In this document: positions 52,845-64,000 of the stretch, one piece after another
Layout of the letters: each line of letters starts with the position of its first letter
Position numbering within the stretch: position 1 is the first letter of the stretch
Assembly: GCF_022581195.2 (NCBI RefSeq)
Contig: NC_061461.1
Location: 9,672,001-9,736,000 of the forward strand
Length of the DNA stretch: 64,000 nucleotides
From: Helicoverpa zea
Taxonomy: Eukaryota > Arthropoda > Insecta > Lepidoptera > Noctuidae
Direction of reading: 5' to 3'
Notes under the pieces: generated by a model
What the model was told of the DNA's origin: nothing
Databases searched by the model: none
Seen by the model: the letters and a program-made list of their open reading frames with translations, nothing else
Program-made: the position numbers and the translations under genes

Positions 52845-53782
52845 GGGTAAACCAGGCAATTGTGCCCCACCATTCGAAAAATTGAAATAATAAACGGTGT
52901 TATTTAAAACATGTGTATTAAAGTAATTAGCCTTAACCTCTGACTCAATAGGTATAACAATACAGAAAAAAAAACTTCTTAAAAGTAATTAAAATAGCTA
53001 AGATCAACGATTTTTTAAAGTCTAGGGTGGGGCACATTCCACGGATACATCAGTCATATGTGCCTCAGTAAAGCATCTAATTTTTTTTGTCTTCTTTCCT
53101 TTCCTTCGATTCTTGTTTTATTGTTAATTTGAATGCCACTTTCGTCCATGTTGAAAATTATTTCAGGCTTACCAATTAAATCATTTTCAGTCAACACTTT
53201 CAACAACATCTCAAAACACATATCAAAATACATTTTTATGACATCTTCTATAGCTTTTTTGATATTTTCTTCTGTCCATTTTCTTAGATCTGTAGCTTTT
53301 TCCTTCCCCATTTCCTAAAATAAAATAAGCGAACAGAATACTTAAAAATTAAAATATAAAACTAACACAGACGTGGGGCACAATACCCGAAAGAAATCGG
53401 GGCGCATTAGCCAAAGTTCAGTATAACGTGCCCCACTTGATTTCAACAAAGAAGTTTAAGAAAAACGAAACGCAATTGTAGGTACACAATAATTCAAAGA
53501 GGCTAGCTTTAGAATAAAACTTTGAAAACGGAAAAAAACATGAAGCAAACACTTTAACTCAATGTTACAACAGACACAAAACATTTTCAGACTATGATAC
53601 ATACCTTGTGACCACTTTTTCTTCATTAAAACAAATAAAATAACAGCACTGATTTGTTTACATTGACGCCATACTTCTGTCACTAACCCGAACGGACCAA
53701 ATTAGCGCCAAATTCAAAATGCATCTGTCAGTTCTGCGAGTGGGGCACATTATCGACTGGGGCATGTATGCCTGATTTACCC
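52845..53782 (-). mobile_element. Internally deleted pogo-like DNA transposon
   Basis: The ends GGGTAAACCAGGCA (left) and TGCCTGATTTACCC (right) are inverted repeats flanked by TA (52843-52844 and 53783-53784). Five copies of GTGGGGCAC or its complement lie at 52862, 53027, 53373, 53428 and 53740, and may be transposase sites. The remaining minus-strand frame joins the start of a pogo-type transposase to its first catalytic Asp region, so this is a non-autonomous derivative. Confidence 0.75.
53054..53311 (-). pseudogene. pogo-like transposase, internally deleted remnant
   Basis: An 85-residue frame starts at ATG (minus strand, 53311). Residues 10-24 (RKWTEENIKKAIEDV) match the beginning of the pipsqueak-type DNA-binding helix of pogo/Tigger transposases. 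Residues 51-65 (IIFNMDESGIQINNK) match the block carrying the first catalytic Asp (D56, in NMDE). A family protein is several hundred residues, so most of the DNA-binding domain and the later catalytic residues are missing. The joined product cannot transpose. Confidence 0.7.
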
Positions 53783-53910
53783 TACGCTGAAGAGGAACAA
53801 ACAATAATGACATTGAACAAGAACAAAAAGCTTCAAAGAAAAATAAACAAACATTCATCAAATTAGATTTGATAAATGAAACGAAGAACAGAATCGTTAC
53901 TAATACAGAG

Positions 53911-54239
53911 TCTTTACTAATATTATAAATGGGAAGTCTGTCTATCTGTCGGACTTTCGAACCAGAATGACGGAACCGATTTACATGCAATTTGAAACAT
54001 AGATACTAAAGGCCATACCCAATACTCTATCTATGTGTTGGTTTGCTTAGTAAAGATATAATTTTAACATTAGCTCCATACTAGTAATATCAAATTCCTT
54101 TCTAGAAATAAACAAAACAACAGTTAGAATGTTGGGGCGGCCGTAAGTCTAGAGCTTGATAAAGGGCACAGACTATTTTTTATCCGGATGCGATAAGTAG
54201 TTCCCTCAAGACGCAGTTGGAACCACGGTCAATACCTAG
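53911..54239 (+). mobile_element. Decayed Helitron, 329 bp
   Basis: It starts TCTTTACTAATATTAT and ends ACCTAG before T. Inside are ATCCGGATGCGATAAGTAG and TTCCCTCAAGACGC, mutated forms of the blocks in copies 1 and 2. The subterminal hairpin is largely lost. Confidence 0.55.
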
Positions 54240-54454
54240 TTGTACTATACATATATCGTTAAAAGAATCACGGCCAATGTATGTATCTGTTTAGTGTAAT
54301 TAATTAGCTGCATACGATTGACTGTCGAATTCTTCTGGTTTATGTTGCTCTAATCTAGATCCAAGGTTTTCTTTTGAAGCAATTGTTTTATTTTCAATTG
54401 TTTTATAACCAACATTGGTGGTTTCTTGCAACTTTTTTTGACTTTATTTCACTG

Positions 54455-54762
54455 AGGGCCGATTTTTAGGGTTCCGTACCCAAAGGGTAAAATCTATTAT
54501 TTTCGCTCCTACGTCCCTCCGTCTGTCTCATGAACCCTGATAGTTAGAGAGTTGAAATTTTCACAGGTGAAATATTTCTGTTGCCGATATAATAACAAAC
54601 ACTTAAAACTAGAGTAAAATAAATAATTTTTATATATACAACAAACGTGATTTTTTTTATCATTTTTGCTCGATATCGATGACGGCAGGTAACAGGTCGA
54701 TGCGGTTTTATAAATAATGGTGCAGAACCCTTCGTGCGCGAGACCGAGTCGCACTTGGCAAT
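54455..54762 (+). mobile_element. Lepidopteran repeat beginning TTTTAGGGTTCCGTACCC
   Basis: It starts near GGCCGATTTTTAGGGTTCCG, contains TCATGAACCCTGATAG, then GAAATTTTCACAGGTG, and ends AACCCTTCGTGCGCGAGACC, then GAGTCGCACTTGGC. I recognise this as a widespread moth repeat of about 300 bp. Its class is uncertain. It carries no gene. Confidence 0.65.
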
Positions 54763-56246
54763 CTATGTGTCTAATTTCTATGCGACATATTTTTTATACA
54801 ACAGCTGTCAAAACCTCAAATATATTTTTCAGATAAAAGTAATGAAATTTTTATGAAATGTAACATGACATTCACAAATAAAAACCGAGCATAATAAATT
54901 AAAAGCTTCATTTGAATATCAAATCATATCAAATTAAAAGCATCATTTGAATCTCGATCACAATATATTTCATTTCCAATAGATAACAATGAATACTCTC
55001 AGAATGAGAAACCTAAAATGTAACACGTAATACATTTTACGACATCACGTACGCCGCAAACGAGAATTTCATCTCAACCTTATGAAAACACAACACAATT
55101 GTAATGTGCTTTATAACAGAACCTCATTTGATTGTACAGAGAGCAACAAAAGTGCTTAAAATTGCAATATATACCTGTACTTACAAACAAAATCCATAAG
55201 TACGTGACATCTATCACGAACAGAGACAGAGAGCAATATAACATAAGCGAATTACAAAGATCACTGGACACACATTTCATATCACAGGACATCCACCATT
55301 TTGGTCCAGAAGTGCTGGGTGCCCTCTAATTATTATTTTGCGCCAAAGCTGTAGCTGTAGCATCACTGTTCTTGATGGTACATATTTGAGTTCTAAAAGT
55401 CTGTATTTTCATACATATTTGAAGTAATTTATTATTTTATATAAGTTTGATTGTGTTAAGGTTTGTACTTTTGTTTCTGATAGTACACGTACCACAGTTT
55501 GTTCACGTCTATACGAAGGTCTCGTAAAGTCATCGTTTGATAATGAACCTGATCTCTCCCGGCTGTCTGGTTTAAGAATAGAAGGTGTTTACCAAACTGT
55601 CGATTGTATACGTTCACTCCACTCATCCGTTGTCGATGGCTCTTTAATATATCAGGTGTTAATACGCTTATGAATGGCGAAGGTCTGAGCTGTTCCGATG
55701 ATTTAATATGATTGGTACGGTGAAAAATTTTGAAGAGTGAAAAGGTATGGCGTAGTCATTATATTTTTTTATAGCTTTTTTTTTTTATTTGACATATTTT
55801 ATCGTGTACATTTTATATGTTGTTATGTATCTTGGTATTATTTTCTGTGAATATAAACCGCTTATACACTACCACGATATTATTCCAAAGTTTATTATCC
55901 CTTCCATCACTCATATATTTCAGCAGATGAAACAATAAACATAACCCCAACTATTTTACGAGGATAAAGAAACAAAGACCCATTTTCACAAAGTTTGGTA
56001 AATTACGTCATTCAGAGAGACATATACTTCGGAACTTCATCGCCAATAAACACAGCACGACACGACTTTGGCATAGAATCGGTAATCGCAGTTATAGCAC
56101 AATTATTACCAGAGTCGTTAGTGTTTGTACTTCGTCTCCACGTATTCCACTGTTCGTTATAAACTCTTTAGAATTCGCGCGTGGACTGGCTGTTACTGAT
56201 ATGCATTTACGCGCAGTGTATTCCGGGCTCCCGAAACAAAAGGTGT

Positions 56247-56251
56247 TCAGT
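56247..56251 (+). promoter_or_regulatory. Possible initiator (TCAGT) for exon C
   Basis: TCAGT, the arthropod initiator core, lies in GTTCAGTGCG, which would leave a 5' leader of about 69 bases before the ATG of exon C. No clear TATA box or downstream promoter element was seen. Initiator matches are common by chance, so this rests on its position. Confidence 0.25.
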
Positions 56252-56317
56252 GCGCAGTGTTGTGCTCCAACAATACAAAATAACTTCTTATGTTAACACA
56301 ATAGAGTGCAAATCAAA

Positions 56318-56423
56318 ATGTCGGTGAATATTGATATGGAGAACTTTTCTTCGAAGAAGAATTTGAGGCGTCGAACGTTGAACACTATCAAATCGGCTGT
56401 GACGGCGCTCAAACAAATCGCAA
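56318..56423 (+). CDS. Candidate alternative first coding exon C, short basic N-terminus
   Basis: ATG at 56318 sits in the context TCAAAATG, close to the insect consensus CAAAATG. It gives 35 codons plus one base, then donor GTGAGT at 56424. The peptide starts MSVNIDMENF, has a basic patch KKNLRRR (residues 14-19 area) and ends TIKSAVTALKQIA, an amphipathic helix-like segment. The phase-1 end and the closing L-K-Q-I-A match exons A and B, where Lys is also fourth from the end. The reading frame happens to stay open past the donor to 56545, but that tail looks like intron. The gene is not recognised. The common body should lie past the end of the window. Confidence 0.6.
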
Positions 56424-59400
56424 GTGAGTTCTTCCCAATTCTATTATTCGGAGTACAACAGTTTGTATATACAATGGTTTATTTATCCGTAATGCCGCTT
56501 TATATTTGTAGAACTGATGTAAATGCGAGTACTATTTTCGCTTGAGATACAGATAATCAAGGTTTTGAATTTAATCTTAGCTTCTCCATATATCAAATAC
56601 ATGTATTCTTTTAACTGCTACGGTATATATTGTTATCGACATAGGTAAATCGATATTGAAGACTTCAAATGTCGATTGAAGTGTGAAATATTGTATTTCA
56701 ACGAGCGTTAACATTTATTACAGACTAAAAAGCTCTTAAGTACATCCATTTTTCATATTCTTGTTACATTAAAATTTATCTTTCTCTGCAGATATTTGAA
56801 ACCCATTATTTTTCCTTAACATTTATTCAAATTCTAATAACGCAAATCCAATATTTACATATTGTGATAACTTCGGTGAGCGAAAATAAACTCGGGAGAC
56901 CATTAGAGTCGGCGGCTTACTTTTCATAACACTTGGTAAAGTGCGCGGTAACAATTCGTCGAGTATTTGCGAAACGTCAGCTTCTATAATGAAGGTGTCA
57001 TTCAGGGGCTCAGAAAACCCATTGTGTTTGTCATCTCGCGCCCGAACACGCTCGTCACTCTCCGAGAAACTCTCAAGCGCCTTGTTTGTCAGGAACAGCT
57101 ATCGTTTGTTGTACACTGAAAACACTTCACAATTCGTTACGTTTTATCTTTCAATCTTTTGTTACACCTGCGTTCGGTTGGGTATCACCGCGAGCCTCGA
57201 CGTTTACAAATGAATCGCGGCTTACTATTGTCTCTTCATATTGATTTGATGTTATACAAACCGGTGCTGATGAATTATGGAATGAATTTGCATAAACAAA
57301 CCTTGTTTGCTAAAAGCTTCCTTCGAACGCTGATGCATAATTTAATATAGGCCTTATCCTTGTTGATATTGCCAGTTGGGCATGACATGTAACACGGCAA
57401 ATTATAGAGAATTTATAATTTGATTCAATGGAATACTTGTAACTTTGTTACTGCTTCAGCGAATGGAGTTTTAAGTAATCACAAGTGTGCAAACCAAGTT
57501 GTGATTTAGCTACCCGGCAACTTTGTTTAGCAAATACTGGCGCCCACCGTGGGACTGCAGAGATTGAATTATAAACACGCTTACGAGCTTAAATTACATA
57601 AATATTCATGTTTATTCTGTTACTTCTGCTCCATATGTTCCAAGAGAAAAGCTACTAAATATTTGAAATTCATAAAATCGGGATGTTTACAACAAATGTA
57701 TTTATTTCCGATCCATTCTAATTTGGATTTTAATTACCCAAACTAATAAAGCAGACCATTAATACCCAGAGTTATTGCAGAGTGGATAATATATGTAGTT
57801 TTATAGGTTTTCGTTGAAAAATGATTCACAAACTTGATTGAAAATAAACAACGTTTAGAAATTGACCTCAATGCTTGGTTTTTATTATCTTCACATCTAA
57901 AACTTATCTATGACACTTAATAATAATAATAGCATGATTGTTTTCATAACACCTTTATTTCCCTTACACCATAAACTTTTTTTTTTAATTTGATAATAAT
58001 CGTTGAATCCCATAAATAGGGCGAAGTTTCCCCATTTCCCGCCAATACGGGCCGAGGCCTGGCCTTATTTGGCGCGTTTCCTGACCGCCATCTTTTCAAT
58101 GTGGAGGCCAAACTTATTACCTTCGGCCGATCATTCACCGCATAATCTGTTATCTATTGTGTTCGCTTACTGTTTTATCGACAAAAGAATAGTTGGTTTA
58201 AATCAGTTGGTAAGTTTTGTGCGTTTGAATATAACAGCCATGAATCGCCATTTTGTTTTTTGCTTTTCATACTTTTATAAATTGTTGTGGTCGATCGATG
58301 AATGCTTTGTAACTTATGCCGTTTTGTTCGGTCGTCGGCTTGGCATGTCATCCTGCTAGAAAGTCAATATTGTCTAGTGTTCATGAGCTATAAAGGTTAA
58401 CTATAGTGGACTGCATAAATAATAGACCTAATTAGCTTTCCTAAATTTAAATTTCTCACTACCACTATTTCAACTTTTCAACCGCGAATCGCCAGGTCAA
58501 CGTATTTTCAGCGCTAAAACTGTGAATCATTATCGCTTTATTCCGCAATGAAATGTTGGATTAACTCACATTGATGCATAAATAGTCGATCGTAATTAGG
58601 TAACCGTAAAATTGGGTGTTACCAAAACCATTTTGCATGGTTGACTCCTTACATTTGCTGTATGTAAAGGTTTACGCATAATAATTTAGTTATATGGGTA
58701 CCGATTACATAATTCTATAGGTACATTTTCAATGCCTGTTTATCAAAAATTCAAATAAACCGTCTAAAATTGAAGCGTTGTTTTGAAATGAATATTAACG
58801 GCACACGGATTAGCTGAATTTTTACTTCTTGACGTAATTATGAGATGTCACTATTATAGTCCAAGAGATAATCCCCAGTTTAACCAGAAATAAGTGCTCG
58901 CAAAATGATCAACGTAACAGACATCAATCATTATAACAAAGCACTTAACCCAATTTTCCTAAATCTTGCCGGATAAGACGTCACTCTAAAATAATAAGTG
59001 TCGGTGTTCCCGATACATACAATTTGTAAGCAAAGGAAAAATCCGACGGAATACCGACGGAATTTAAATGACAGAAAGCCCGTTTGAGAGGATTACAGTG
59101 CTCTATAAAAGGAACAACTTTCGCTACGAGCTGCCTTTGCAAGTATTCGACTTAATAAGATACACAAATATTTTCATTTACGCTGAATAAAAATTGTTTT
59201 TATCTCAATTAAGTTTCGCTCTGACAATTTGTTTCAATCAGCTTTGTGGAGGATTTAACTTTTACAAAATGTGACCAAAATAAATACATACTTCATAATA
59301 GTGTTCCATTACTTGTCTGTGCGTGTTTATTTCGATATTCGGGAACTATGCGTTGTTTGTACAACCTCAATAAGGAACTTTGTTCCCCAAGGAATTCCTC

Positions 59401-62400
59401 ACTACACCATTAGTCAATGCTAAATTCATGCAATATATTTCCGTGGTCAAGATAATGATATAGGTCACGAACTCAAGGTACTTCTACTGCCGTGTTTCGT
59501 CCAGCTTAGAATTTGTTGGTGCCAACTGATGTTTTGTGTAATTGCAACACAAATACGTCTACTCGTGGCCATTAACTAATTCTCCGCTCGTGCTTACAAC
59601 GAAATAGAAATGTTTTGTTATTTTCCTACAAAGTTTATTTCATGACTAAAGTGGACAGTGTCTTTGTACCGTTTAAAATAGCAAAGAAAACTTTCAGAAT
59701 TCATTTTATTTAAACGGTTTAAATGTAATTAATTACTCTAACTAGTATTTATTTTTACCGTTTATTACTTTTTCTTAAAATAGGATAAAAAAATTAAAAC
59801 ACAAATTATTTGGTCCCAGTAGGTATTTTCACAATTGAATGTCTTTCTAGTGAAATATGAGACTTGTTTGCGTATAATTTAGTTTTTATACGTTTCACTT
59901 TCATACTGTTTATTTAAGGTAAATTACAAATAAATAGAAAAGTTTTACTGCTATTTATAATCAAAGATGGGATGAGACTTTAATGTTTCTCAGATATACT
60001 ACATTCAAATGTAATAGTCAAATCAACTCGAAAAACTATGAACAATGTTTCTAACCATGTGAAATGTAACCTTTGAGGACAAACCCATTTGGCTAAACAC
60101 ATATTGTAACGAAACGACTTTTCCCTCGTGTGGATAAAATTAAAATTCACAGAAGCGCGCTTACATTCTCATTCCTTTCTCGCTTTTTGCTAGTTTTTAA
60201 TCTAACATGCTATCCTAGTATCCAACTGGTGGAAACGCGTCACAGTTTTATCAGCGAACTTGTAGGCAACCAATTAAAAACCAGACGGGCTTGTTCGAGG
60301 ACACTCGAAGCCAATTTTCGGACGCCTAGCACTTATTTTTTTCGCTTGCCACGCTTCCACGGACAACCATTTCGACTGCGGATGAGTGAAACTTGACGTT
60401 AGAATTTTAAGCTATTTTCGGCTTGACCGCTTTGAATACCCTTAACGAACCACTGATGCGAAGTAATAGCTTTCAGAACTACGACCGAGCCTTCAAACGA
60501 TTTGATTCAAAACTTTTCTTTATAAACTCTTTTTAGGACGGAATTTTTGTTTAAAAACAAGCCGATTGTGGAACATCCATTAAGAGATCAGCTTGCTCAA
60601 GTTCTCGTGTACATAATTGCAGTTCACACAGAATTAATTGCTCGGCCTTCCTTAGCGCTGAAGGATTAGCCTCCGTTGCGTGTTCAGAAATAACAAATCA
60701 AACGCACCTTTACACAACTTACCTTACGGATAACAGGGAAGAAGGGCTTCCATTAATTTTCATCCGTTTTACTTAAATCACCTCGAATTAGGGATTATTT
60801 AGGCGTTTATTGCTTACAACTGCTCTCTCATCCCGCGGGAATCGATTTGGCCCCGGTTCCGTATACTCCCTACTTTAGATAGATTTAATTTGGCACACAA
60901 TAACGCTGGCCAAATTGGCTTTCGACCTGATTGACCAAACATTATTGCCTATTATGTCTAGTCAGTAAAAGGTTAAGCGGATTGGTTTCTTTAACGGTGC
61001 ACGGTAAAAGAAACGCTCCTTTGATCTCGGGTTTCTGCAAGTTATTGCAAAAAGAATAAGCAAAGCGGGAGCAGTGAACCGGAGGTGTGTATTTCACCGT
61101 GAATTCCCATCAGTGTTTTCACGGCTGCATGCAATATATTTTTTTGACCTTCGACGTGAAGTTCTATATTGGTTTATGCTGTGGTTAACAAATAAATAAT
61201 AATAAATATGTATTAAACATTACTCGCCTATTAATTGGCTACCACATGTTTCATTCTACAAATAGTGATCAAATCGAACGCCGCAAGCCGATCAAATATA
61301 CAGATATCAACTGATTTCCATTCTGCATAATCGAAGGAGACAGGAATGGATGGCAGAATATATCAGGCCGGATGACACTGCATTTTACAAGTACCAGAGA
61401 ATCGATGACGTCACTGCCGCGTATAATATATGAGCCTGTTGAATTTCTCACGAGCTAGGACTTGAAACAAGTCGTAAAGACTCTTGTGAAAAGTAATATA
61501 ATTTTTCGGGTACGTTTCTAAGCGACACCGACTTTTGTGCTGTTTTATTAGCACTTAACTTGATCCTTCTGCTGTTGGTTAAGTGGTTGTGAGCCTAGTT
61601 ACGGAATTTGATGTCTAGATCAATTTTGGATAAGAGCTTTTTATACGAAGAAGTAAGATCTGAAGTTACTCTAAATGTTACAGGTTAAGCAAGTGAGTTT
61701 TTGCAAGAGACAAAAGTTTTTTCTATTTAGGCACCTAACTTCTAGACAGGAATTGAGGTCTCAAATAAGAGTGTCCGTGAGTCCTATTAATGAGTCGATG
61801 CAGCTGTTAGAGTATAAAATTAGAACTTTATACGCAGTTAAGTCACTATACCTCCTGCTTTCTCGTCACAGGATGACCTGGATTTGAACATCAATTCGGT
61901 AGGCGGCCTAAATAGTGCAATGAAACTTCCGACTTCTATGAATGTGTTGCACGAATGAAGCATGAGACAATGAACGTCACCGGATTCGATTCCCGAAACT
62001 AGGCCAATAATTGTAAAGCCTTCACTTGTTCTGAATATGGATATTCTGCATATGACGCGAGGGAGGCTGTTGCAAACGGTATTAGGTAATTTTCTACGTA
62101 CCTAGGTAACAACCCACAACACTTACCTACACAAAATAGGTAGGTACCTTATACAGCAGACGAAGTAAGCTTACCTTAGTTTTAAGTAAATGTGTGGCAA
62201 AAATTCTTTCGTTGCTTATTTGTGTTTGTTATTTGTTCTACAAAATAGTAAGAGTCTGATGAGTTCTGTTAAATACTTTCAGACAGAAGAAAAAGCTTGT
62301 GGAAACCGCTTCTTTTAAACAAGATTATTTTTGTTGTTATATCGACACACGTAAGTACCTACATCAACGTTGCTTAAAGTTTTAATACACTTATCTTACT

Positions 62401-64000
62401 ACATTTACATATACCAAATTTAAAAGAAATAATATTATACTTATCTACATTTTCCCCAGCACCCAGAGTGTCACTTTCATTATAAATACCATGTATTTTT
62501 TTATCATAAGTCACCGTCTAAAATGGGTCCCAAAAGAGAACAACCTTATCTTGTTGCGAAAATTCTTTCATTTTCTTCGCCACCAGTTTTTCGTTTTTTT
62601 TGGTAGTTTTTCACCCCCGAGAGCGAATGACGTCACATGTGATTGATAACACCTCCCCTTGATTAATATTTTATGTAATCTAATAAAATACATTAATTCT
62701 ACACATGCCTTATTATGCCGTATAAAGATTTTAGTGGAAAGCCTTAACCTTTGCGAAAATTGATTCTTTTTATGTTCTTTATGGAGTTTTGTACTGGTTT
62801 TTATTGTTCGGTTGATTAATCGTAGGTGTTATCATAAGGTTAAGGTATACTCGTGCGGTACGAATTAACGTAAGAAAGGTTTAAGGGTGCGAACACTTAC
62901 AAACGGAAACTTGTATAGCTACTCACCAACATGATTATTTCAAAGGTGCTTCGTTATAAGGGCGGTTCTTAAAAATAAAAGTCCATTTCAGTATACTTTA
63001 TTGAAACATCAGCACAAAAAAATACCTTTAATTCAAACAGCGTTCAGAGTGTACTCAGATCGGTTTACCACAAGATACACTCCACAGCTCAGTTATTGTG
63101 TAATGCATACAAACTAAAATGCAGTCCAAATACAACCACACGTTTATGACATTGCATGCACTATTCCTAAATAGAACACGCGAACTGAATTGACAAAGAC
63201 CAAAAGCTAAGTCTATATGATATAAAGTTAGATAGATAAAACATTTATTCAGACAAACAAAAAAACACCACAAAGATACACAATAAGAAAAATAACGATA
63301 ATGTCATGTAACAAATCGAATACATTATGAAAACGATGTATATCTAAACAAAATAAGAAGTAGGTAAGCCATTTACTCGTGAATAGAATAGGTAAGTACT
63401 TTACAAAATAACTGTTAAAAGTTGAATAGTTGAAAGAACAGGGAGGGCTTAGGCAAATACCTCTTGATAAGAAAATTACGAATTCAAGGCGAACTTAAAA
63501 TTACTCAATTAATTTTCCCTATATTGAAAAATGCGATCTATTCGATATTGTGCTTAAATAATAACGGTAGCCAATTTTGTTTAGATAAGATCATAATAAC
63601 TGGAGCTCAGGTTTTGTAAAATATTTACTAGATCAGATAAACGATTTAGTAACATGGCTTCAGCAAGTCAGAGAAACATTTTTTGTTTTTACCCTAAAGG
63701 CTCCGAAACTAATAAACCGATTAAAAAAATCTATCACTGTTAGAAAACTTCACTATATAAACCGCGGAAAACGGCTAGATTTAAATACAAGACAAAATGG
63801 ATTTTATCACGTGCTCAACTCAATTAACCAAGAATGGTGACCGGATTTTCTTAATTTCAAAAGCTCAACTTAATTGTATAAATTATAAAAAGGTATATAA
63901 TTTCCATAGTAAGTAAATTATGACATGCTAAGTAATTATATGTCCGTTGAAAATTAAAACATAAGTGAAAAAGCAAGTCACGTAAATTAATTAGCTTCTC
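56424..64000. other. Proposed first part of a long intron after exon C
   Basis: No convincing common acceptor exon was found up to the window end. A GC-richer patch at 58010-58140 and the Helitron fragment at 63686 are the only notable content. Confidence 0.45.
63686..63780 (+). mobile_element. Old Helitron-family fragment
   Basis: GGCTCCGAAACTAATAAACC, then ATCACTGTTAGAAAAC, is the diverged complement of the block at 29180-29260 (AACAGT, GTAGTTTCGGAGCC). Only part of the element is left. Confidence 0.4.

Larger units (their letters stand above)
44601..56246. other. Proposed intron/upstream region between exons B and C, repeat-rich
   Basis: It carries the Helitrons, the perfect hairpin, the nested palindrome, the TA-flanked element, the pogo derivative and the TTTTAGGG repeat listed separately. 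Between them I see no host exon. Confidence 0.45.

Noticed and set aside
56941..57213. Possible fourth alternative first exon just after exon C
   Set aside because: It has Ser/Arg-rich residues after an ATG at 56989, but no good phase-1 donor and no (V/L)-K-x-x-x ending.
61983..62003. GGATTCGATTCCCG, like a tRNA B box
   Set aside because: No A box or cloverleaf fits upstream, and the box has an extra base.

Overview
The window reads as animal nuclear DNA, most likely from a moth or butterfly. It is AT-rich, has no dense reading frames, carries GT-AG type exon ends, and is scattered with repeats I recognise as typical of Lepidoptera: short Helitrons that start TCTATACTAATATTAT and end in CTAG, an element that begins AACCGACTTCCCAAAAA, and a repeat that begins TTTTAGGGTTCCGTACC. 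No species can be named. No complete protein-coding gene, tRNA, rRNA or CRISPR array was found.

The best host-gene signal is three plus-strand candidate first coding exons, ending at 36253, 44600 and 56423. Each ends one base into a codon at a consensus-like splice donor. Each encodes a basic N-terminal tail closing with the pattern (V/L)-K-x-(A/V/I)-(L/I/A). The simplest reading is one gene with three alternative promoters and N-termini, spliced to a common body beyond 64000. I do not recognise the gene. The second exon carries a textbook RVxF protein phosphatase 1 docking motif. The first has ACG where an ATG would be expected.

Region by region: 1-15 kb is largely featureless, with a 482-bp inverted-repeat element (7896-8377), microsatellites and repeat fragments. 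15-21 kb holds four inverted-repeat elements: one with perfect 62-bp arms, one GC-rich and flanked by TAA, one flanked by TTAA, and one imperfect. It also holds a tiny 18-bp insertion inside an 18-bp duplication. 21-36 kb is mostly plain AT-rich sequence with LINE 3' ends and a decayed Helitron. 36-45 kb holds exons A and B, a LINE reverse-transcriptase remnant with a poly(A) tail, an RTE-like fragment with a 16-bp target duplication and a TTAA-flanked element. 45-56 kb is the richest repeat region: Helitrons, a perfect 26-bp hairpin, a palindrome whose arms are themselves palindromes, a 586-bp element with 119-bp identical terminal repeats, and an internally deleted pogo-like transposon. 56-64 kb starts with exon C and is otherwise quiet.

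The candidate previously undescribed system is the alternative N-terminus array, together with the nested palindrome at 48571-48792. Everything else looks like normal lepidopteran repeat biology, though several insertions are unusually clean.
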